Shown: in pieces, positions 54,840 through 64,000 of the stretch
Position numbering within the stretch: position 1 is the first letter of the stretch
Layout: each line of letters begins with the position of its first letter
Assembly (NCBI GenBank): GCA_009760855.2
Contig: WPIO01000164.1
Span: forward strand, 552,001-616,000
DNA from: Cristatella mucedo
Lineage: Eukaryota > Bryozoa > Phylactolaemata > Cristatellidae
DNA: 64,000 nucleotides
Direction of reading: 5' to 3'
The notes under the pieces: model-generated
The model's database searches: none
What the model was told of the DNA's origin: nothing
What the model saw: only the letters and a program-made list of their open reading frames with translations
Made by a program: the position numbers and the translations under genes

Positions 54840-55374
54840 TCCCCTTTGGTGGTGACGACGTTTCCCCAAGCACGAACGATGGGTACAGTCGTCGAGCCGG
54901 TCAGGCTCTGACTTGTCTTCCAAGTGTTTGACACTGCTGGATTGGGTTGATGTGCTCATTCTTGTTTGTTACCATCGACTGGGATTGGTAGTCGGCAAAG
55001 GTGGAATACATATGGCAGTTAGTGGTCAGCCAGCAAGAGACCTGCTTGTGCTTGGCTTCGGTCTCTGGACTCTTGAGATCTTTGGCTAAGCAGGTATAAC
55101 AGGCCGGCTGTGCCCTGCTTGGTCGTTTCTACTTACCTTGGTTGCCGTTCCACAAGCAGTCGCTCAGTGTCAAGATCTGACGACTTCCTCGCTCAGGCCA
55201 TATTCTTGGCCCCTCCTCCTTAAATGCCGCTCAGCTTTTCGAAGTCAACTCTCCTGTCCTTGTTTTACTCTAGTTGTTGGTGGCTAGTCGGTGCTTGCTG
55301 CGTTCCTCACAGCACCATTTCGGAAACTCGGTGCATTCCTAGTGCTTACCTGTATGTGGAAAGTCCTTGGGAGG
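54840..55374. other. RAB5 intron 1 sequence
   Basis: No exon of RAB5 found. A GACACTGCTGGATTGG stretch at 54930 recalls the DTAG box but the frame is broken, so it was not accepted. Confidence 0.45.
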
Positions 55375-55625
55375 CCTTGTCTTCAGTTCGTATGCTCCCA
55401 AAGCCGGGAACTCACTCCTAACTGCTGTGACAGTAGATATTCCTGACTTGACATTTAAAAAGAAACTGGAAATCGGCTGTTGCTCACAGCATCCTGTGCT
55501 TATTTATCAGTGTTGACTGGCCAATTGACTTGCTTGCTTTCCAGCTTATCTGAAGTGTCTGGAAACATTTAGTTCTCTTAGGGTGAAATAAAAACGTATT
55601 TTTGTTATAATTATCATTATTATGT
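55375..55625 (+). mobile_element. LINE-A-like 3' end, diverged
   Basis: AGTTCGTATGCTCCCAAAGC, CCTGACTTGACATTTAAAAAG, tail CTGAAGTGTCTGGAAACATTT and TTATAATTATCATTATTATG. Confidence 0.68.
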
Positions 55626-55916
55626 TGAGCACCCTTAAAATGCTACTTTCGAAGGCTTGCACATCAGCTGGGGATGTTCCTCTGAAAATGAAGCGGTGCG
55701 TAGTGTCGAACTGTTTATCGGCAATATCCACTGACCTTTGGCAATGGCCGTTTTCCAGCTTCACAATGTATTTTTAACAGACCGATCACTGACATAATTT
55801 CGAGCAAGCATTGGCACACGACCCGAGTGTTGCCGTAACGGTTGTTTATTTCGTCTGTAATCAAAGCTCTTCTCAGTCCACTGCACTTTCCTCATCAAAT
55901 TGGTTTTTATTATAAG
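55626..55916. other. RAB5 intron 1 sequence
   Basis: No feature seen. Confidence 0.35.
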
Positions 55917-56054
55917 TTATAATTCATTTATATAGCGCCGCAAGAGAACTTAATCTCTATTCAGGCGCTTCACATATGCCTCGGGGCTCGAGCCCACGAC
56001 CTCAGTCAGACATTGGTCGTGGCGAGCACCTTAACCGCTAGATCAAGCCAGCTC
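55917..56054 (-). mobile_element. SINE-2, well-preserved copy
   Basis: The minus-strand head has TCTAGCGGTTAAGGTGCTCG and GTGGGCTCGAGCCCCGAGGC (B-box region). The tail is GAAGCGCCTGAATAGAGATT, TTCTCTTGCGGCGCTATATA, then AATGAATTATAA. The AGCGCC/GGCGCT arms and the AGAGA/TCTCT inner stem match LINE-A. Confidence 0.85.
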
Positions 56055-56064
56055 GGCTTCAAGT

Positions 56065-56420
56065 TATGTTATGTTTCTCCGTCAGTAACTCCACGAAGTC
56101 ATAAAGACCATGTGGGTGTTACGCAGGAGAGTTTTGTATAGCGCACTCACAGCCTAGGCGGCTTTCGGTACGCATTCGGTACCCAACAGACTTCGTCTCA
56201 CGCAACAAAGAGAAAGTGGGAAGCATAGCAGAGTTAGGAGAGCAGTTGAGGTAGTGAGTAGCATAGAAGTAGCAGTTCAGGACCGCTGAAAAAGATGTGC
56301 TATAGTCGGCAGTTGGAGAGTAGATGTCGTTGTGTAAGAATTGTGGAAGCGAGTTCCACAGTCTAGGACCTGCAGAGCTAAAGCTTCTGTCGCCAACTGT
56401 CTTTAAGCGGAGTTGATGTA
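56065..56420 (-). mobile_element. LINE-B 3' UTR and terminus
   Basis: GTTTCTCCGTCAGTAACTCC to CTAGGACCTGCAGAGCTAAA and CTTCTGTCGCCAACTGTC, in minus orientation. A close match to the 24.9-25.2 kb segment. Confidence 0.87.
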
Positions 56421-56429
56421 AAGGTCAGC

Positions 56430-56560
56430 CGATTCAGGGGCGTAATTTAAATAGGAGCAAATGAACCCTGTCGGCAGTCAATCACTTGTAAGTGCAGTGA
56501 GCAATAAAGAATGGCCTGTTGCAGGAGTCGAACCCACCATAGACCTATGTCGTGAAGTAC
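56430..56560 (-). mobile_element. SINE-1, diverged
   Basis: GCAATAAAGAATGGCCTGTTGC and GGAGTCGAACCCACCATAG retain the B-box side. The rest is degraded. Confidence 0.5.
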
Positions 56561-57639
56561 CAGCACTTACATTTACATGTCGCGGCCCTTACATTTTGAC
56601 GGCCAGATAAACTGGCTAAAGGCAGAGCAATGCCCAAGCTCGAGGGTGAATAGCCTGCCCGATTGTGTGAACCCAACTGCTGTTGCAGCTCAGATGGTTG
56701 GTTAGTCGTCTCTTCTAGCCGGTATCTGAGCAAGTGTGTTCAGGAGGCTTCGAGCTCACACCTGGATGCACTTAGTGAAGCCATCTTCTTTTGGCCAATG
56801 GTTGAAAGTCCTAATGATTGGCTTTGCTTCGACGCTTGGGGGGCTGCCACTTGAACCGATTCTCGGTGCCTGCCTCTTCCTCTAAGAGCTAGGGTGATAA
56901 GTTAAAAATAAGTCTTTCTCGCATCGTGGCTAAAAAAGAGAATGCAGAGCCTGAGGTGACGATTTCTGTTGATCAGCAGATGTTGCTATCGATGCCACAC
57001 GTGCAGTCGCCTGTAAGAATAGCTGTAAATGTTTGGGTCCTTTTTCTGCTTGGAGGTCTTGGGCTTGTTTTTGTTCGCTTGACTGCTGAGGGCCTGCCTG
57101 AGCCTTGGTAAAGTAGTTCTCGATTTTAACCAGACTGAACCTATTTAAGATTTGTTTATACCTTTACATGATCCTAAGTAGGTTGACATAGGAAATCTGT
57201 GTGGTAGGTGTGACTGTTTTAGACTTGTGGTTAGGGTTGCCAGAGCTGAGCAAATGAGGCACACTCTTATACTGCCCAGGAGCACCCTTGCCCAGCAGGA
57301 GCCGTGCTTTCCATGCAATTGAGTCGCATGCCTGTACTCCTCGAATCACTCTGCTCTCCTGTGCAGCTTTTCTTCATTTAGGATAATAATAACGCCTGAA
57401 AACTACTAGAGTAAGAAAGTGATCTTGGTGTTTGGCATAGCTACTGATTCCAAAAAATAAGCGCTGGGTTGTTAAAGGTGGAAGTATGCACTGCAGCTAT
57501 CAGTACCATAATTTTTCTCCTGGGAGATGCCATATTCTGATGCTGATGTGGCTGCAAGGAGCTCAACGGCTCAGAATCATTTCCTTAGCAAGGAATTTAT
57601 GTATTGCACCGATTGGTAACATATATCATCTCACCATCT
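56561..57639. other. RAB5 intron 1 sequence
   Basis: A 61-codon plus frame at 56926-57111 ends in a hydrophobic stretch (VWVLFLLGGLGLVFV) but starts with GTG and lacks splice support, so no gene is called. Confidence 0.35.
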
Positions 57640-59635
57640 CCTCAACCGCTCCCATGTTAGCTCCTTACCTGATGATCCTTGTGATGATCTAGCCGATCGC
57701 TTCTCACGATTCTTTGTACAGAAGATACAAGATCAGGGAGTCCATCGCTGCGATGACAACATCCCCACTAGAATGCTGTTTCCCGATTCCTGGCTGCACC
57801 TCAATGTCTACATTTAAGCAGGTCACTAGTGATCTAGTCCTGAAGTTCCTATCCCAATCAAAGAAGACAACAAGTCCTCTTGACCCTATTCCCACTGTCT
57901 TGCTCCTATGTTGCATTGATCTGCTGCTGTCATGCATAACTAACATCATTAATATGTCGTTAGCCTCAGGTAATGTCCCAGCACCTTTCGAAAAAGCTGT
58001 AGTCAGGCCAATTCTCAAGAAAGCGACACTAGACCGAGAAAACTTGAGTAACTACCGCCCAGTCTCCCTTCTATCACTTCTATCAAAGACACTGGAACTG
58101 GTCGTGGCAGACCGGCTTAACTCATATATCGAAACTTCAAACCTTGCTAGTAAGTTCCAGTCTGGCTTTAGAGCTAATCACTCCACAGAGTCAGCATTAC
58201 TTAGGTTATACAATGACCTACTTAGGAATGCAGACATGGGTGGAGTGTCTCTGCTTGTTTTGCTCGATCTTACGGCAGCTTTTGATACTATCGATCACAA
58301 AGTTCTTCTAGAGCGCCTCTCATCTCGCCTGGGCATCACTGGCACTGCTCTGCAGTGGTTCAGGTCCTATCTCAGTGGGAAACTCCAGAGTATTGATGTG
58401 AATGAACAAAGATCATCTGAAGTACCTCTGAAATATGGAGTACCTCAGGGCTCCATTCTAGGTCCGGTTCTTTTCACGGTTTATACTCTCCCTCTTGCTG
58501 ATGTGATTGCCAAGCACAATCTAGGCTTTCACTTCTATGCGGATGATACTCAGTTGTACCTTTGCTTTGATTGCTCCCAGCCTTCGAGCACCTCAAATTC
58601 TCTCAACTCACTTGCTGCATGCTTTGATGACATCCGCACATGGATGGCAGCAATATTTCTAAAACTAAACGATGATAAAACTAACTTACTAGTTATGGGC
58701 AAACCCAATGTGATTCACAAATTGGAAAAGCTGAAGCTCAAAATTGGCTCTGCCAGCATATCTCGTGTTAAATCAGCTCGAAATCTAGGTGTCATGTTCC
58801 AAAGCGACCTCTCGTTAGACGACCACATCAGCTCCACAGTCAAGTCTGCCTACTTTCAGCTACATAACATTGCTCAAACTCGGGCTTGTTTAGATAAGGA
58901 TACCGTGTCTAAGTTGGTCCATGCAATCGTGACTTCCTGTCTCGACTTCTGCAACTCACTGCTTACTGGCCTACCGGCATGTGCGATCAGCCGAATGCAG
59001 CTGGTGCAAAACTCCACAGCTAGGCTTGTCTGTCGTGAGCGTCGCAGTTGCCACATCACACCACTTCTCGCCGACCTTCACTGACTACCAGTCAAGCAAG
59101 GGATTGACTTAAAGGTTTTATCGCTCACTTTTAGGTCACTTCATTCTTTGCTTCCGGCCTATCTCTCAGATCTACTTCCCCACCAGGCCAAGCATCGTAC
59201 CACCAGCTGTTTGGAATCAAACTGTTTACCTATACTTCGTACAAACCTCAAATCCTGTGGAGACCGTGGCTCTTATTCGTATGCTCCCAAAGCCTGGGAC
59301 TCTCTCCAGACCTGCATCAGAACATCCCCTGACTTGACCACATTTAAAAAGAACTTGAAAACATGCCTATATAGGACAGCATTTAGTGGGTCCCTGTGAT
59401 TCGTCCTCGATGTGCTTGTGTGTGCTGACACTGTGCATGCTGACACTAACCACATTTGCATGCTAACCCGGTGCATGTCACCCCTAACCACGTTGTTCAT
59501 GTTGTTTGTCAAGCATGATTTTACTCACGATTCAATCGCCTTTCCCTTTGCAGCAAATGTAATGCGCCTAGGAAGAGATTGAGTTCTCTGATGGCGCTTT
59601 ATCAAGTGAATAATTATTATTAGTATTAGTATTAC
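57640..59635 (+). mobile_element. LINE-A, longest copy (RT domain plus 3' UTR)
   Basis: The frame 57714-59084 encodes 456 residues: GFRANHSTESALLRLYND, SLLVLLDLTAAFDTIDHK, YGVPQGSILGPVLF, and the catalytic box FYADDTQLYL (Asp pair at residues 277-278). The thumb/connection follows, to LVCRERRSCHITPLLADLH. A TGA at 59083-59085 replaces the Trp codon found in other copies. The same frame continues to FRTAFSGSL at 59399. Upstream, DDLADRFSRFFVQKIQD at about 57682-57735 is out of frame by one base, so there is a frameshift near 57735. No endonuclease domain is recognisable, so it is 5'-truncated. The 3' UTR, hairpin (ATGCGCCTAGGAAGAGATT...) and AATTATTATTAG tail end it. CR1/L2 group by RT motifs and the microsatellite-like tail. 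Confidence 0.93.
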
Positions 59636-59659
59636 GTTATAGGTATGGTTAAGATGAGG

Positions 59660-60465
59660 TTTGTCAATGACATATCCACATAGATTGCAGCAAATAACTA
59701 AATAAATATAAAACTAATTTACTTGGCATGGGCCAATTAATGTGATTCATACTCAAAATCGGCTCTGCCAGCATATCTCCTGTTGAGTCTGCACGAATTC
59801 TAGGTGTCATGTTCTAAAGTGGCCTTTCATTGGACGACCGCATCAGCTCTGCAGTCTGCATACTTTCTGCTGCTACATAACATTGATACAATTCGGGTTT
59901 TAGGCAGGGATACTGCATCTAAATTGGTCCATGCATTTGTGACATCTGGTCTTGACTTTTATAACTCACTGCTTGCTGGTGTACCGGACTGTACAATCAG
60001 GTGCATGCAGCTGGTGCAAAACTCATCAGCTAGGCTTGCCTGTCGTGAGCGTCGCAGTGCCACATATAACCACTTCTCGCCGACCTGCACTAATTCCCAG
60101 TCAAGCAATGCATCGACTTCAAGGTTCTGTCTTTCACTTTTAGGTCTCTTCATTCCTTGGCTCCGGCCTACCTATCAGATCTACTCCCCCACTAGGCTAA
60201 GCATTTTACCACCTACTTTTCGGAATCTGCCAAAAACGCCTGTTTATTGCAGTATTTATTGGGTCCATATCATTCTCCTTTGTATGCTTGTGCATGCTGA
60301 CCCTGTGCATGTCACCCCTAACCATGTTATGCGAGTTGTCTGTCATTGAGCATACTACCACTATCCATTCAATTGTGCTTCCTTTGCAGCAAATGTGAAG
60401 TGCCTAAAAAGAGATTTGAGTTCTCTGACGGTGCTATATCAAATGCATTATAATTATTATAGAAA
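59660..60465 (+). mobile_element. LINE-A, RT C-terminal fragment
   Basis: CTAATTTACTTGGCATGGGC (LVMGK region), ATCGGCTCTGCCAGCATATC, coding remnant [18 protein letters not shown] (59804-60349), then a shortened 3' UTR and tail AGTGCCTAAAAAGAGATTTG...GGTGCTATATC. Frame breaks present. Two LINE-A copies therefore follow head to tail. Confidence 0.87.
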
Positions 60466-61952
60466 TTGTGCAATTTCAAGAGCATTGATCCTCTGGGTAT
60501 TTAATGTCGGTGTGCCTTTCAGAATCAGTGCTTGAAGGAGACTAGAGTGCTAATTTGTTAATTAAAAAATTAATGCACAGTTTCTGGCACAGTTTCCAGT
60601 GCCAGAAACTGTGCTAGCACTGGCCCTTTTTCTGTTAAATCTGTGAGAGCTGGTGAAGCTGAAGCACGTTTTCCGACGGCCAGGTAGCGCAGCGACTTTG
60701 CTAAATGTATTCTACTAGTACCTTCACATGGGATGGGGCTAGAGCGATTGGAAGATCCTCTCGTTTGCAAGGAACTAGGGGCACTCTGGCCAACTGCCAC
60801 TGACTGGGCAGCCATAAGATGCCGAGTCCCGAGACCTGCAACTGAAGGTGGCTGCACAGCAAAGCGATATGGCAAGGCCAGCTTGGCCGAGCTAGTGCAG
60901 TCACTGGAAGCTGGCAGTCACTGGACGCTGCTAGAGGACCAGAACCAGTGGGAAATAGCAGGGCAGCTTTGAATGTTGGTGTCTGCAATTTTCCAGCCAG
61001 TGGAAAAGAAAGTGCAGCAGCAGAGTAGGCAGCATGAAGCTGAAAAGCGGCTGCTGCTGTGGACCCGAGCGAGAGCTGCGCCCACTGGACTCGTGAAGAT
61101 TGGTGCTGGATTTTTTTTTTGGACATATGAAAGGAAAATGGATATCTTCGTAGAGCTGTGACTGCTTTAAACACACTGGCTTGGGGTTGTTTTTTTCCTG
61201 TTCAGGCCTTGGAGGGATTTTGCTGCATCTTGTTCCTGGCATTCTTGATCAGTCTGCTTAGATCAGTGTGGTGCAATATCAGTCTAGGCATTCGGTGCGG
61301 TTGACGACTGCAGGGGCAACAGCTTTATGTCAGGTTGGATAATGAGCCAGCTGCCTACCGACCATAGCGCTGGCCTGCAGAAATGCTCATGGCCTTGCCT
61401 GTAAATGATTTGTGGTTTAGTGGCTGACCTGTTGAGTGGTAGAAATCTTAAGTGCAGCTGCTTCCCATACTGATTTCTCCTTTTCACATGCTCTCTCACA
61501 TGCTGGCAAACCTCCCACCTTTTTGTGGACAGTGGGGTATGGTTGTGCTGTGCATGCCATCTATTTGTATGCATGCCACGCGTGTATGCCGTGCGTGATC
61601 GGTTTGTTTGAGGCACCTTTTTTTGTGTGCATGTGCATGTCGGGAGTGCACATGTAAGCTTGCAAACCACAATATTCTCATTTTCTTATTTCCGAGTAAT
61701 GCCAGAGTAGGTTAGGTGAAGGGGAGGGTCATCGGTGTGCTACTTTTGCATTGCAGCAGTTTCAGGAATCATTCAGTTTTGACATCCGTGTGGCAGTGTC
61801 ATTGTCTTGTTGATTGACTTCGGAAGAAGAAAGAAAAAGATATTTGTCTTGTCTTACCAGCATCACTGATACGTTATACCATTTTGGACCAATGCTGCTG
61901 GAAAGAGACACAGAGAGAGCGAGAGAGACAGACACGGAGAAAGAGACATTCA
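60466..61952. other. RAB5 intron 1, unassigned
   Basis: GC about average. Overlapping open frames on both strands at 60570-61240 show no known domain. One perfect hairpin lies at 60575-60614. Confidence 0.35.
60575..60614. repeat. Perfect 15-bp inverted repeat, 10-nt loop
   Basis: GCACAGTTTCTGGCA (60575-60589) is followed by CAGTTTCCAG and TGCCAGAAACTGTGC (60600-60614). It would form a stable hairpin. Function unknown. Confidence 0.9.
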
Positions 61953-62081
61953 ACATAATTCATTTGTACGGTGCCCTAAGAGAACCTAATCTCAGTTCAG
62001 GCACTTCACATATGCCTCGGGGCTCGAGCCCACGACCTCGACCGGGACCTTGGTCGGGGCGAGCACCTTAACCACTGGGCC

Positions 62082-62085
<4 letters not shown>
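61953..62085 (-). mobile_element. SINE-2 with a compensated tail hairpin
   Basis: Minus-strand head CAGTGGTTAAGGTGCTCGCC and GTGGGCTCGAGCCCCGAGGC. The tail is GAAGTGCCTGAACTGAGATT and TTCTCTTAGGGCACCGTAC, where GTGCC pairs with GGCAC in place of GCGCC with GGCGC. Confidence 0.83.
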
Positions 62086-62114
<29 letters not shown>

Positions 62115-62129
62115 AAGAGAGAGAGAGAG
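62082..62129. repeat. (GA)n microsatellite
   Basis: Interrupted GA run directly at the 5' end of the SINE-2 head. Confidence 0.93.
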
Positions 62130-62721
62130 CATGTACAGTTGCTTTGATGTGTTGCAAGCCACGAAGCCACCTCTATGGCTCGATGAAACTTCATTCGTGT
62201 CATCTGGAGACCAGTCGGTCTGCCCTCGGAAGGATATGACTGGGTTCTCCCCTCAATCTGCCTATTGCTTAATTGCTGCAGCTGCCACCGTCTGTTGCAG
62301 AGTGTGCTGCACCAACTTGCCGTGCCGTTGTTGTAAGACAGCTGCTTACTGTAGCAGTGGCCCACTCAAGCAAGAGGCTGTGAAGCTGCCTTGTTTTTCT
62401 GTTTCTCAGGCAGAGCATATGCTCCCAGGCTCTGAGAAAAAGCATTGGGCAATTCATGCCGTTGCTCCTAGCTTCTTCTGCCATGTCCATTTGCATCTGT
62501 GCACATGCATGGTGCAGAACTAGCCCCCTCCCCCTTGCCAGTACCTAGGTTCTGTCACGTGATCAGCAGATAGCCGTGGAGAGTTATCGGCCTCTCCCCC
62601 CCCCACCTCTAGGATCGGTGTGCTCTTGAGTTGTTGTACTCGAATCTGTATGGTGATAAGTAGTTTCAGTAACAAAGTAGTTTTTTAATTGCAGTGGTCG
62701 TACACAGCAGCGCTGCGCTGC
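62130..62721. other. RAB5 intron 1, unassigned
   Basis: No gene or repeat supported. Poly-C runs lie at 62594-62609. Confidence 0.35.
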
Positions 62722-62778
62722 TGCGTCGGTTAGGGTGTATTGCGTCGGTTAGGGTGTATTGCGTCGGTTAGGGTGTAT
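62722..62778. repeat. 19-bp minisatellite, three identical units
   Basis: TGCGTCGGTTAGGGTGTAT repeated three times without a mismatch. Confidence 0.95.
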
Positions 62779-63009
62779 TGCTTCTGCAGTCCTAATATTT
62801 CTTGTTGGTTCTTTATTGTTATTCGTAGCAGCATGTGGTTGTATTATATTATATTATTGTATTTATATTTATATTGTGCTGCTGTTATATGTGTGTTAGC
62901 AAATTATTGTGTGGATTAGCCAGGGTAACGTATAGTGTTGGTCTGCTGATGACTAAGCTCACTTGTGTCTGCCCAAAGTACTGGTGGCTGACGAAATTTG
63001 GTCGTCTGC

Positions 63010-63090
63010 AACTACATAATGACTAAGTGAGGGTTATGCTGGGGGCGTTTCTGTAGTGTACTCCTAGTTGCCGAAGTCGCTTTTGGTATG
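63010..63090 (-). mobile_element. LINE-B terminus remnant
   Basis: CTGCAACTACATAATGACTA, GTGAGGGTTATGCTGGGGGC, GAAGTCGCTTTTGGTATGCATGCG, diverged from the minus-strand terminus. Confidence 0.5.
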
Positions 63091-63366
63091 CATGCGTTCT
63101 TAGTTTTTTCAGGAACTATGTGCCGCCTCTGCTCTGGTGGCATGCTTGCATACATTATCTCTGTGTCCCTGCTCTACCGGTCTTTCCTTTGTCTCATATT
63201 AGTGCGTATTGCTTCCCTTCGGCAAAGGCTCAAGACAGGCCTTCGTGGGACAAAGTGGGGCCACGGCCCCTAGGACCAGAAGTCTGCAGGCACTGAGCTG
63301 CTCTGTCGGACTTGGGCTCAACAGGCACACAGCAGCTGCTCCAGAGTCCGAGCGGTGCTCGGTGCC

Positions 63367-63801
<435 letters not shown>

Positions 63802-64000
63802 TACCGGAAACCCTGCCGCCTGGCCGGCTCGCCCCGTCGGGCGATCTTTGCGATCAGAACTGCCGTTTTTTAAAACGTGTGCTTTGCAGTGGTTAAATTG
63901 TTGCTGCTGTTTTAATGGTTCGACCAGACATGGTACCTTGGTCTCCTGAAAGCATCCTTAGCTGCTATTGTAGTGGTCCTTCTTGGGAGTCAGTTTATTG

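Noticed and set aside
54925-54945. GACACTGCTGGATTGG as a RAB5 switch II (DTAG) exon
   Set aside because: The frame has stops on both sides and no surrounding Rab motifs or splice sites.
60701-61174. 157-codon minus-strand frame
   Set aside because: It overlaps open frames on the plus strand, lacks any family signature and has no splice or start context.

Overview
The window is animal (metazoan) nuclear DNA. Evidence: spliced genes with GT-AG introns; ciliary EFHB and endosomal RAB5 exons; a secreted modular protein built from immunoglobulin (Ig), thrombospondin type 1 (TSP1), C-type lectin (CTLD) and sushi (CCP) exons; very long dinucleotide repeats; and dense non-LTR retrotransposon debris. 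EFHB is an axonemal protein, so the species should have motile cilia. I cannot name the species; an invertebrate is likely but not proven. No tRNA, rRNA, CRISPR or prokaryotic-style operon was seen.

Layout. (1) About 1.9-31.3 kb, minus strand: a modular secreted-protein gene. It starts with a signal-peptide exon at 31304 and runs through three Ig exons, a TSP1 exon, a CTLD split over two exons (the second also carrying TSP1), two CCP exons and the first half of another CTLD. Intron phases are consistent at every junction. The 3' end is not resolved. (2) 39.0-49.4 kb, minus strand: six exons of EFHB, together 1596 nt (531 codons plus stop), all phases matching. The N-terminal exon(s) were not found. 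(3) About 49.4-53.7 kb: a CpG- and GC-rich block, probably the divergent promoter region of EFHB (minus) and RAB5 (plus). (4) 53.68-53.86 kb, plus strand: the first coding exon of a RAB5 orthologue, with the P-loop. The later exons lie beyond the window, so intron 1 exceeds 10 kb and contains an AHNAK-like pseudogene fragment and many retroelements.

Mobile elements dominate the rest. LINE-A is a CR1/L2-group element with a 3' hairpin and an (ATT)n tail. LINE-B is a second CR1/L2-group element ending near a GTTACAGACGGAGA motif. LINE-C is a probable third family. SINE-1 is tRNA-derived. SINE-2 is tRNA-derived with a 3' end matching the LINE-A hairpin, so it probably borrows the LINE-A reverse transcriptase. 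Several copies are nested. The copies read here are truncated or disrupted; the longest reverse-transcriptase frame, at 57.7-59.4 kb, has one nonsense codon and an upstream frame break.

Points worth attention: the modular receptor-like gene, the LINE/SINE shared hairpin with paired base changes, microsatellites that appear to have grown from LINE-internal purine/pyrimidine runs, and a foldback element enclosing a plant-type (CCCTAAA) telomere-like array.
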